From: Pomphorhynchus laevis | Taxonomy: Eukaryota; Acanthocephala; Palaeacanthocephala; Echinorhynchida; Pomphorhynchidae | NCBI GenBank assembly: GCA_012934845.2 | Contig: WNNJ02002034.1 | Span: forward strand, 1 to 64,000 | DNA: 64,000 bases | Direction: 5' to 3' | In this document: one piece after another, positions 23,001-30,440 of the stretch | How positions within the stretch are numbered: position 1 is the stretch's first letter | Layout of the letters: every line of letters starts with the position of its first letter | Position numbers and translations under genes: made by a program | The notes under the pieces: model-generated | Databases searched by the model: none | Told to the model about the DNA's origin: nothing | Seen by the model: the letters and a program-made list of their open reading frames with translations, nothing else

Positions 23001-23902
23001 GTCTCTCATAAACTAAATAACACATTAGTTTTCCCTTTAAAGCGCTTATATTTCTTTGGTCGTTGTTTCACTGATATGGCGTTGATACTGGGTCCCTCAG
23101 AATCCGGATAACATTAGTTTTCTCTTTAAAGCGCTTATATTTCTTTCAAAGTGGTTCCACTGATATGGAGTTGATACCGAGTCTCTCAGAATCTATATAT
23201 CATTAAGAATTATTGGAGCTTGGTCAACGAAAAGTGGAAATTTTTTATTGATATTTTGATAACCTCTGTTAGAATATTTAGAAAATTACAATCAACATAA
23301 TTGGTTAACAATAGTTTTCTTTTTAAAGCGTTTATATTTTTTAACATAAAATATATTATATACAGATTTATTAATTTCGTGTATCTCAGGTATTTATACT
23401 TTCAATAAAATTCATTTTTAATTGTGCGTATAATTTTTTAATTATAATTTTTTATTATGTTATTCGTTCAAAATCGATGAGCTCTAAAGCATTCGCAGAG
23501 TCAATGTTTACTATAGAATTTTCTTGTTTCAACTTCTCCTTGTACATATTGCCATGAAGTATTATGACCAATTGGTCTCCGATATGTACTGGAATTTGTT
23601 TGTATTGCACAAACAAATTATTGTTGAATTATTATGATTTAACATATAAATGTCTTTATGTGTGTACTGTAGAAATCGAATTAATTTGCACCGAAAGTTA
23701 ATTTTTAAAGTCTTGCAAAGTCAGTGAATTTATTGTAAATTTGTATTTAATTTGATATTTGTTACTGGAATGAGTGATGATTTATTTCTGTTTTAATGTA
23801 TAGGGGACGTACATATACTTTGACTTTGAAAAATGGGTACAGAAGAAGAAAGAAGGATTTACATTTGAATACAAATATTTAGAAGATCGCGAATTTATTT
23901 GA
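7124..23902 (+). CDS. CNOT3: CNOT3/NOT3 subunit of the CCR4-NOT complex (3' seven exons)
   Basis: Exons are 7124-8026, 9897-10151, 10209-10372, 11619-12136, 16838-16955, 17329-17454 and 23804-23902. All introns are GT-AG, and the junction phases (1, 1, 0, 2, 0, 0) keep one frame of 726 codons plus the TGA stop. The last exons encode the NOT-box: [51 protein letters not shown] and [16 protein letters not shown], nearly matching the end of animal CNOT3. In that family the NOT-box pairs with NOT2 to dock on NOT1 in the cytoplasmic deadenylase. The first four exons encode a Ser/Asn/Asp-rich linker; the not-anchoring segment is not obvious. The N-terminal domain lies outside the window. Exon limits are inferred from splice sites and frame. 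Confidence 0.9.
8027..9896. other. NOT3 intron, no embedded gene seen
   Basis: AT-rich intron. It contains near-pure A/T runs (8080-8300, 9425-9545) and a small hairpin ATAATGGTGG/CCACCATTAT at about 8496-8522. I see no transposon protein motif in it. Confidence 0.6.
9897..10151 (+). CDS. CNOT3: NOT3 exon: linker
   Basis: Acceptor CGTAGCAG ends at 9896 and donor GTAAGT starts at 10152. Taking one base from the previous exon gives an Asp codon and then [12 protein letters not shown]. The encoded segment continues acidic and Asn/Ser-rich ([19 protein letters not shown]). It ends in phase 1 and is separated from the next exon by only 57 bases. Confidence 0.8.
10209..10372 (+). CDS. CNOT3: NOT3 exon: linker
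   Basis: Acceptor TTATTTAG ends at 10208 and donor GTAAGT starts at 10373. The phase-1 join gives [17 protein letters not shown] and continues to a Gln/Ser-rich end ([15 protein letters not shown]), finishing in phase 0. Confidence 0.8.
10708..10860. repeat. 40-bp minisatellite in a NOT3 intron
   Basis: Four consecutive units beginning GTCCAATCGTTTGTAGCGTG start at 10708, 10748, 10788 and 10828. The first three are essentially identical and the last has a G for T change and diverges at its end. The array lies inside the intron 10373-11618. Confidence 0.9.
11619..12136 (+). CDS. CNOT3: NOT3 exon: region before the NOT-box
   Basis: Acceptor TTCTACATTAAG ends at 11618; the donor GTAGGA starts at 12137. 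The frame begins in phase 0 with [10 protein letters not shown] and ends in phase 2. The segment [12 protein letters not shown] is the only candidate I see for the not-anchoring region that precedes the NOT-box in relatives, and the match is weak. Four Cys/His pairs (CCHVCQ among them) are present without a clear zinc-finger spacing. Confidence 0.75.
12780..13195 (-). other. PLE-flank sequence with hammerhead-like hairpin
   Basis: On the minus strand, bases 12905-12850 read TTTGATAATGGTTTC, a short loop, then GAAACCGAAATATT. This gives a perfect 6-bp GGTTTC/GAAACC stem followed by GAAA. A second decayed copy of the same block is at about 14106-14130. The open frame on the plus strand here is not supported as a gene. 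Confidence 0.45.
13202..14085 (-). mobile_element. PLE family N copy: RT C-terminus plus terminal repeat
   Basis: On the minus strand the block 14080-13500 encodes the thumb region of a PLE-type RT, with [12 protein letters not shown] and IYP-like motifs as in the fuller copy at 56930-57200. It joins directly to the terminal repeat (13500-13202), which carries the GGGGCCGAAACCTGATAGC-like block and the TCAGCTAACTGAGTCTACG end. Compared with the fuller copy, sequence between the coding part and the terminal repeat is missing. The plus-strand reading frame in this stretch is a shadow. Confidence 0.75.
14640..14830 (-). mobile_element. Solo 3' end of LINE family D (or related SINE)
   Basis: Minus strand: an A-run, then GTCGGAGGACGGCGTGTTGG, a GGGGCTCAGTCCCCC hairpin and TGAGGCCGTGA. 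The same order ends the LINE copies at 45.77, 52.95 and 53.69 kb. No coding sequence remains. It could be a severely 5'-truncated LINE copy or a SINE borrowing the LINE tail. Confidence 0.65.
15189..16322. repeat. Inverted repeat, ~142-bp arms, ~850-bp loop
   Basis: Bases 15189-15330 and 16178-16322 are reverse complements with few differences (GGATGTCCTTGTTACTGC, AGCAATAAGTACATACAA and more). The loop holds a minus-strand GIY-YIG-like remnant. The pair is nested inside the larger inverted termini at 13196 and 16448. Confidence 0.85.
15381..15626 (-). pseudogene. GIY-YIG-like nuclease remnant of a PLE
   Basis: The 81-codon frame contains [19 protein letters not shown] and then [18 protein letters not shown] followed by [12 protein letters not shown]. 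The spacing resembles the end of PLE GIY-YIG domains, where a YxGxT segment is followed by an A-x-H-x3-GH-x-I stretch and an IL(E/D) helix. The similarity is by eye, and a chance match is possible. Confidence 0.4.
16838..16955 (+). CDS. CNOT3: NOT3 exon: start of NOT-box
   Basis: Acceptor CTTTTATTTAG ends at 16837; donor GTAATG starts at 16956. The phase-2 join gives [15 protein letters not shown], followed by [18 protein letters not shown], the opening of the NOT-box (relatives have RLSTETLFFIFYYLEG). It ends in phase 0. Confidence 0.92.
17329..17454 (+). CDS. CNOT3: NOT3 exon: core of NOT-box
   Basis: Acceptor TAATTTAG ends at 17328 and donor GTTTGT starts at 17455; exactly 42 codons. It encodes [19 protein letters not shown] and [16 protein letters not shown], aligning without gaps to the family core ([32 protein letters not shown]). 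Confidence 0.95.
18132..18381 (-). CDS. LIM-domain exon, antisense within a NOT3 intron
   Basis: The minus strand encodes most of a LIM zinc-binding domain: [20 protein letters not shown], then [20 protein letters not shown], followed by a charged tail ([16 protein letters not shown]) and TAA at 18132-18134. The spacing W-H-x2-C-F-x-C-x2-C and Y-C-x2-C fits the CRP/CRIP group of LIM proteins. An acceptor-like TTTTCATAG lies just upstream (18382-18390), so this is probably the last exon of a spliced gene; its first Cys pair must lie in another exon, which I could not find. LIM proteins of this kind bind the actin cytoskeleton or transcription factors. It may be a nested antisense gene or a stranded gene fragment. 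Confidence 0.65.
18699..18724. repeat. Perfect short palindrome
   Basis: AGCATGCATGTT-CC-AACATGCATGCT: 12-bp arms with a 2-base centre, within a moderately GC-balanced island (18560-18910) whose open frame I do not recognise. Confidence 0.85.
19280..19640 (+). mobile_element. PLE RT fragment (copy 2a)
   Basis: Encodes [20 protein letters not shown], then [19 protein letters not shown], the fingers/palm region of PLE RTs (relatives read YLLPKIHK and GRPIVS-x-IGSPTE-x-ISKF). Further right, in other frames, are [11 protein letters not shown] and [18 protein letters not shown] segments. It is decayed and lies in the last NOT3 intron. Confidence 0.8.
19840..21480 (+). mobile_element. PLE with GIY-YIG (copy 2b)
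   Basis: Successive pieces read as a PLE polyprotein: [13 protein letters not shown] (start of RT), [69 protein letters not shown] (YxDD box), [18 protein letters not shown] and VKRLMVHH. Near 21095-21140 is a cysteine cluster ([15 protein letters not shown]), then a GIY-YIG piece [18 protein letters not shown] (21250-21300) and [20 protein letters not shown]. The order RT then GIY-YIG is canonical. Several frame changes make it non-functional. A small CGCCT-gaag-AAGGCG hairpin follows at about 21552-21566. Confidence 0.85.
21640..22372. other. Unassigned intron sequence
   Basis: AT-rich sequence with one GC-richer island (21760-22040) that includes CGCCGGACTCACTCGGGAGC. The island looks imported but has no motif I can name. 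An alternating AT/GT stretch lies at about 22070-22130. Confidence 0.4.
22377..23192. repeat. 91-bp tandem array in the last NOT3 intron
   Basis: About nine head-to-tail units beginning CCGGATAACACATTAG; starts are near 22377 (diverged), 22473, 22564, 22655, 22746, 22835, 22926, 23013 and 23104. The central units are nearly identical and the two ends are diverged, as in an array homogenised by unequal exchange. Each unit contains AAAGCGCTTATATTTCTTTG and CGTTGTTCCACTGATAT. Frames that span units are by-products of the period. Confidence 0.95.
23207..23290. mobile_element. Half of a palindromic MITE
   Basis: AGAATTATTGGAGCTTGGTC followed by AACCTCTGTTAGAATATTTA and GAAAATTA matches one arm of the complete palindromic element at 40560-40761. 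The other arm is missing; the fragment abuts the 91-bp array. Confidence 0.65.
23804..23902 (+). CDS. CNOT3: NOT3 terminal exon
   Basis: Acceptor TTAATGTATAG ends at 23803. The exon encodes [19 protein letters not shown] and [12 protein letters not shown], then TGA at 23900-23902, the same end as other animal CNOT3 proteins. The preceding intron is 6.3 kb and full of repeats. Confidence 0.95.
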   Translation, partial: GTYIYFDFEKWVQKKKEGFTFEYKYLEDREFI

Positions 23903-25080
23903 ATTTGAGTAAACATCATCAACATCTCTAAGATAAAAAAGAAGGATTCTCTCTTATATGTTCAAGACAATTATAAGTAGTTTCATTATATAATATAAAT
24001 TGTAGATTATTTCGTTACAGTTTATCATTGAAAAAATATTGTTCTAAGTTATATTGTTCAGTTATATTGTTCGCGCATTGTGTATAGTTTGAAGTCTTAT
24101 TTTACAAAAAATGACCACTTCATACTTTTTCTACTGTTTTATAATCTTATTCAAATTGCGAACAAGATCCCACCTTTTCTACGACATAAATTACATATAC
24201 TTTGCAATATATAAACTACAAGAAGAAGATCATTTTAATTACTTCGCCATATCTAACAAATTAATTAACTTATTAAAAGATCTACTATAATAAAAATTAA
24301 GTTTTTTTTCGAGTCCTAATCAAAAATGTCGCTTTCTATACATCGGTAGGAGCAAATTTTATACAAAAGACAATTATATCAACCCTAACTCGCTTTCGCT
24401 TACTAGTAGTATTCGATAGCCGCTAAACGTATTATCCTCTTGTAGGATAGGTTCCCTTGTATTTTTATAGTCAATTAAATGAATAATCATTGTTTTTAGT
24501 GCTCGTTCCCACATGTCACAGCGAATAAACAGTCGTATGAGTGTTTACATATGCCCAGGGCATACGTAGCCCAGATTTAATGGTCTCTTGATCATTGAAT
24601 TGTTATATATACCAATACTCTTTATAAAAAATCAATTTAGGAAAAAACATTTCAAGAATTAAGAAAAATCAAATTAGCTGCCTGAGTCTACGCATTTAAT
24701 ATAATTATAAAATTAAAAAAGAAATAAATAAAAATAATAGAACCCATATAAATAGCAGCTATCATACTTGTTTTTAATTATTCTCATCAAATTAGTCAAT
24801 TTCTGAAAATCATAATCTCTTTCATGTCGTTCATTACACATTCAATTGTAATTAATTCAGCTAACTAAGTCTACGTATTTTATATAATTATAAAATAAAA
24901 ATAAATCAATTTAAATAAATAAAAAATGAATAAATAAAAATAATAATGCTAAATCAACAAAATGAGGTAATAAATAATTATAATTTATTGTTATAAGATT
25001 TTATATAACTTATATCAAATTAAAATGTTTTAGAACAAAGTATACAAAAAAAATAAATAAATTACAGAAAAATTTTTCTG
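23903..25080. other. NOT3 3' flank with two PLE terminal-repeat fragments
   Basis: AT-rich sequence after the NOT3 stop; no canonical poly(A) signal stands out in the first 500 bases. Two pieces of the family N terminus in the same orientation lie at about 24674-24730 (TTAGCTGCCTGAGTCTACG) and 24857-25035 (TCAGCTAACTAAGTCTACG). Confidence 0.6.
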
Positions 25081-25099
25081 TAATAAAAAGTATACAAAG

Positions 25100-27760
25100 T
25101 ATACAGAAAATTTCAAGGGAAATCAATGAAGTTTATTTCTTTATCGCAATCGTGCATGCTCTCCTGGATACATGTTGCAGTGCCTCGTTGAACTGGCACA
25201 CTTAATCTTTGTAATAGAAAGGACACCGATCGTCGTTCAGAAATTTGGTGGTGAAAGGGCCGATCGTACTTAAGAACTCTATTGTCACCGGTTCGAGCAT
25301 AAGTCATTTCGTCGAGACATGCATATTTCCTTCGCTTTTTAACTTCTCCTGAGGCTGCCGCGGTGCCTGCGCTGTGTGAGACCATGTGTTGGTAACTCTT
25401 GGCCAAGGTGTTCACACACGTGGGATCTTATACTATCCACTTGCCTCTAAACCAGGGAACCAGCTTGCACACGTTGGGACGCTTTCCATTATTTCGACGA
25501 ATATCGCTTGGTTCCAACCGACTTGGGAAACCGGCTGTCACTAGATCCATGTTGATAATTCCGTTATCCTCGCTATGACGTCTATGGCGATATATATTGC
25601 GTGGGCAGTCGAGGCCATGCGCATCCGAAACGGTAGTCGTTACTCCGTATTTACAAGTATAGGGCTGAAGTAAACAAATTCCAAGCATCGATGCAATTGA
25701 TATTGAGAAGCCACGGTAGTTTATTCATGTCCTTACTGAGGTAATGGGTAGAGCGTTGAGGAAATCTCCGGAATGTAGTAAAGCAGCGGCTAAGATACGG
25801 GCTCGGTTTTCAGAAGAGAGCGTACTTAATAGAAAGTAACGTTGGCGTTTTTTATAAACTTGGTGAGATCATCGTATTTGGGATGGATTTTCCAATGACA
25901 TCTCACTCGACGTTAAAGTTGACCAGCTAGTAGCTTTAGCGAGCAGTTCTTCATGCGTTTCTGCCATTGAAATTGAGGGGTCTCCTAAAATCGCACAAAA
26001 GAGTATGTTGGTAGACATTCGGGAGCAAATGTGCACAGGAAGTGAATTCTCTCGAATTGTGCAAATGCCGATTCCGCTATGTTTAACGGGAAGAATTGCT
26101 TATTCCCATGCGTTATCGCTCACTGGCATCTTGATGACCGCTTGAAAAGTATTGCTCAACGTTTACTCGTATGTATTTGAGGAGTTAGTTATAAAATACG
26201 GATCAGATCGTAAAAGATACGTAAGCTTAGGAATATTATAATGTTTTTTAAAAAAAAGTAGCATCCTACCAGGAGAGTCTTGTTAGATGCGAACTGACTA
26301 ATTTTAATCTGGAAATAAAACTACCCAAATGTCACTTACAGATTGAACTGAGCCAATTAGTGATCCTAGTAATGTTGCATTTTCATGATCAATAGCAATC
26401 CACTCGCATATTATTTGACAAGGCGTCTTTTATACTTTGGTCCCACACTGCGATGGGTTGAACCTTAATCTAAGATTTTTCTCGAGGAATTGAATAAGGC
26501 GAATATCGGCGATAATATCTTAAATTGGCCCACCTAATGTACAATCATCCATATACCAGACCCGGGGAGGAGATTTTCTTCTTTTAGCGATTTAATTGAT
26601 TGTTAGCGAAAATAGAAAGGGGTCCATCGGATCTCCCTGTTGAACACCCTCCAGTGAGTTTATAGTGTGGTCTCCGTGAAAAAGGCACGATAGACTACTG
26701 TAGCACGTATTGACGAAACATGATATGTTTGGAAGCTTGTCCTGAACGCATCGCAACATCTCAGCCCTGCTCAGGTAGTTAAACGCATTTGCGAAATTTA
26801 ATTTTACCATAGTATAACGTGGCGTGACATAATGCTGTAGAAAAAAATCTGGCGGCATGTACGGTGGCATTAGCGCCGCCCTGAACACCTACACCTGATT
26901 GATGTGGCACAAAATCGTTAATTAATAGGTCAACTGCGTGACGAGCATCAAGTGTACTTGCAAGTTGACGAAGCGAGCATTCAATAGATATAGGTTGAAT
27001 GCCGCCTGCTTTTTTCTTAGAGCGACTAAATGGGCTCCAAAAAAGATATACCTCATTAATTCAGGGAATAACCCAGATAATAGGAGTTTGTTGAATGTAC
27101 AGATATAATGCAATATAATACAACAGACAATTCCACAAGGCGGGCCCGATAGGTCTTTTAGATGTAGGGGTGTTAGCTCATCTGTTCCGCCCGTAGATGT
27201 ACTCAGGAAAGATCTGACGACATGAATAATTGACTCGTATGTTACGATAAAATTGCGGTTGCATTCGGCTGTAGAGTTTACGCTATTCGGCACGTATTCT
27301 GATGTTATCAGATTAGAAGATGTAGTATTGGATCCCGAAACATCGCTCAGTACGCTATCACAGAAGACTCACCGCTTTTGACTTCTTGATGGTTTAGGTG
27401 GGTGTTTATCCTGTAAAATTTGTTTCGTCTCTTCTGAGAATTCTTGAAAAACTCGACGCTGCTTACAAATCTAATGACACCTCTCCCATCTCAATCTTCC
27501 ATTTTATCTGTTACTATCTTGCTTAATCATTCCGATTCTTAGTTAGTTGCTTTCGGTTTTCTGGTTCTGTTATAGTCTTGGTGTCGCGCAAGCCTGAGAG
27601 GTAAAACCGTTGAAAGACATACTTACTTTTTTGAGCAAAACTGTTTAACTGCTCTCGTGATTGCCCTCTGTCGATGGGGGAACCCGAAGTACCATCTTCG
27701 GAAAGGGAAAAAAGGGAAATTAATGCCTGCTCGTTATTCACGCCCTATACAATTGCCGAC
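25100..27760 (-). mobile_element. Decayed LINE-type retrotransposon F
   Basis: Minus-strand pieces in order: KHPPKPSRSQKR and STGGTDELTPLHLKDL (RT entry), YIFFGAHLVALRKKQ, LNFANAFNYLSRAEML (palm box A position), SLEGVQQGDPMDPFLFSL (box B), then a C-terminal part GLDCPRNIYRHRRHSEDNGI, SRLEPSDIRRNNGKRPNV, VPWFRGKW and RRSVSFLLQRLSVPVQRG. The order and wording match a RT family common in cnidarian and arthropod genomes whose clade I cannot name. The YxDD region and much of the centre are scrambled by stops and frame shifts. A terminal-repeat piece of PLE family N lies on its left and another PLE on its right. Confidence 0.75.
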
Positions 27761-27782
27761 AATAACATAGAGAGTTGCATTG

Positions 27783-29540
27783 CTATTGTCGGACGGGTAG
27801 CGCGAGGTATTTTTTGTACCGTACACACGTTTTTGCGCACTTATTGATCAAGGCTAGAATACGTTGAGCCCAAACTAACATATCTTTATATAATTTAGAT
27901 TTATTTTTTACACAGTTATGAACAAATTCATATTCTATAAAGCTTAAAAACAAGTCAGCTATAATTGGGCTACTATTACCAACCATTGGAACACCTTATA
28001 CTTGTCTAAATATAGATGTCCCTACTTTTAAATAATTTTGATTTATCAAAATATTTAAGGATTCTATTAATTCAATTTTCTTCATATATTTATATTTACT
28101 TGATGGTTTAATTTTGTTAGATAGGCGTTATAGTTATTATAACATATATATGTATCTTTTTCCGAATATAAGATTAATTAATTTCACTAACGCTTCTTTA
28201 ATATCTACTAAATCTAGATTTGTATAAAGCGTACTAAAATCGTATGTATTTATATTTTGAAAATTTATTCCTTTTGTCTGTTCTAAAAATTCTTTTGTAG
28301 AATTAATACTGAAATAGTGTTTTATAACAGTATTAATTTCGATTACCTTGCAATATTTTTTAAAATGTGCTTTAATTACTTTAAGTATTTTATTCATATT
28401 GACAGAAAGTGGTTTTAATGTACATTTAAACGCACTACATATGAACCTTGGTTTTATTGGATTTTTATGTAATTTTGGATTCCAATATAATATAGGTATA
28501 GTTTTATTATCTAATTCAACCTTTATACCCTTTTTATCCATTATAGAACAGTGACTTGTAATAATTGTTTCTAAACTCAACTCACTACGTTCATTTGTTG
28601 GATTTACATTTAAATCATTGTAATAAACCTCTTTCATTAGTATATCATAATAAAGTATTTTGCATATGAAGACAAAGTTATTACTAGCTTTATCAATAGT
28701 TGTTATTATATAGTTATCCTTTAATTTAGTAAGTTCTTTATACATATCTTTATTAATTTTATCTTTCCTTTTATAATTGTTTGTTATTTTCATTTTATTT
28801 TTAATTTTATCAAATATATAATCTTTCCAAATTTTTATCTTAGATATATTCGAGCTTTCACTATTAATCAGCTTACTAAAGTAATCATTTAAGTTATTAT
28901 ATAACAAATTGTTAATTTTATTATTGCCGTTGTTATTATTTTATCTATATTTTTACCCTTTTGATAGCAGCTTTTTTAATTCACAATTTTCAATTAATTC
29001 TAGATTATGGGTACATATATGTTCATTTATTTTATCAAAACTAAAACTTTTACAATTGCATTCTGTTTCCATTATGTTTCTAATATTATCGTTACATATT
29101 GATTTTAATTCTTTATTATAATTACAAATTTTTCGTCCTAATGGTGGTAGGAGTTTATACCTTATTTTAGGAATATATTTACTTAAATCTGACCCTATTA
29201 TTTCTTTACTTTTAGAATTATTTAAAAGTCCGGCTATATTTATGTTATCTATACATTTATTAATGAAGTTTATGGTTAATGTATATTTTCTATTGTTATT
29301 ATTAACATTTATTGTACGATTATAGTATTTTGTATTACAATAACTGTCTATTATACAACTTAGCCTATCATAGTCGTTAATTAATTTTTGATTTATTGAA
29401 CATATGATATCGTTAGAAAAACTTCTTATATTTACATAAAGATCTTTTAGCTTATTATCACTTAAAAGTTGTTTTAAGATTTCTAATTGCTCATTTATAT
29501 GCATATCTTTTTTAATATTTTTAACTCTATTTTTCTTATT
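27783..29540 (-). mobile_element. PLE family N copy (Naiad/Hydra-like RT)
   Basis: The minus strand encodes, from the right, a 183-codon N-terminal piece (SKYIPKIRYKLLPPLGRKIC, then CNCKSFSFDKINEHICTHNL) and a 256-codon RT piece: DKASNNFVFICK, PILYWNPKLHKNPIKPRFI, KPLSVNMNKILKVIKAHFKK and NTYDFSTLYTNLD. A last piece reads GNSSPIIADLFLSFIEYEF before the match ends near 27880. The FDFSTLYT and LYWNPKLHKNP signatures mark the PLE lineage I associate with Naiad/Hydra-type elements, different from the canonical PLEs at 0.2-3 and 19-21 kb. The YIDD box is lost with the truncated end. It is nearly base-for-base like the copy at 55.9-56.9 kb. Confidence 0.8.
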
Positions 29541-29699
29541 CCTTTTATCACCATGACTTCTTGGCTTCTTCTCCCATTCTGCCTTGTGCCATCCCAGTGT
29601 CAGGCGCCTGACTGCCTAAATCCGTAAAATCTGTTTGCTTCAACTGCATAATTTGCTGCGAAACTAAGCCCCAATACTTACAATATCCGAATTTGCATG

Positions 29700-30440
29700 T
29701 TATAAAAGCAACTTGATACTTCGACTTTAAAAGTCGAAGGATCAAGATTTGCATGTTATAAAGGTAATCAACTTAAAAGGTCGAATACCATCTAAATCCA
29801 GCTATAAGTACTTACTGATAATCATCGAGGAATTTAGTCGTTTCCAGTTCGCATTTTCATCTTTAGACACAAGCTCAAAATTCGTCATAAATAAGCTTAA
29901 ATCGCTTTTCTCACTTTTCCGAACTCCTGAATATATCATTCTGATAATGCCTCATGTTTCGCTCATCAGAATTAAAATATTATTTATTATCAAGAAACAT
30001 ATCATCAATCCATTTATCACCTTTTAACCCGTACGGAAATGGTCAAGAGAGCTATTTGTAGGTCATATTTGAACAACGATGCAGTTGAATCGTTGTCTAA
30101 TTTAAAACGCGAAAGTTGCCGATAACCCAATGGAAGAAGACGTTCTTCAGGACGTTCTTAACTGTGGTCAAAGCTTGCTGTGTACAAACATAAACGATTC
30201 ACCTCATGATCGATGTTCACACAAACGGCGAACTCTAAAAATAAATAACATCCCCGAATGGTTGCTCCGATCATATACTATTTTTATCAAGCAACATAAT
30301 AGACCGTCAAAATACCGTCAAAGTGTAATATCATCACAATTACAAGAATTAAATCCTAAATACTCAATTATAGCCTATTCTGGTCTCACTCCAAGTGCGT
30401 TTCGAACAGAGATATATCGAAGTATCCATCAGAAAACAAT
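29700..30440 (+). mobile_element. Ty3/gypsy LTR-retrotransposon fossil (integrase region), left part
   Basis: A broken remnant of a Ty3/gypsy pol region: an integrase-core-like segment (about 29750-29950) and an integrase C-terminal-like segment (about 30130-30400). It appears old and carries multiple breaks. A CR1-like LINE has inserted to its right, and a likely further part lies at 33160-33353. No LTR pair could be defined. Confidence 0.7.

Noticed and set aside
22828-23025. Small repeat protein encoded by the tandem array ([18 protein letters not shown] repeats)
   Set aside because: The frame follows the 91-bp period by chance and is broken when units lose one or two bases.
22377-23192. 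CRISPR-like array
   Set aside because: Units are contiguous 91-bp tandem repeats with no unique spacers, in a eukaryotic intron.
28348-28554. Plus-strand frame opposite the PLE RT (also seen at 56249-56485 on the other strand)
   Set aside because: Repeated only because the RT sequence on the opposite strand is repeated; no motif of its own.
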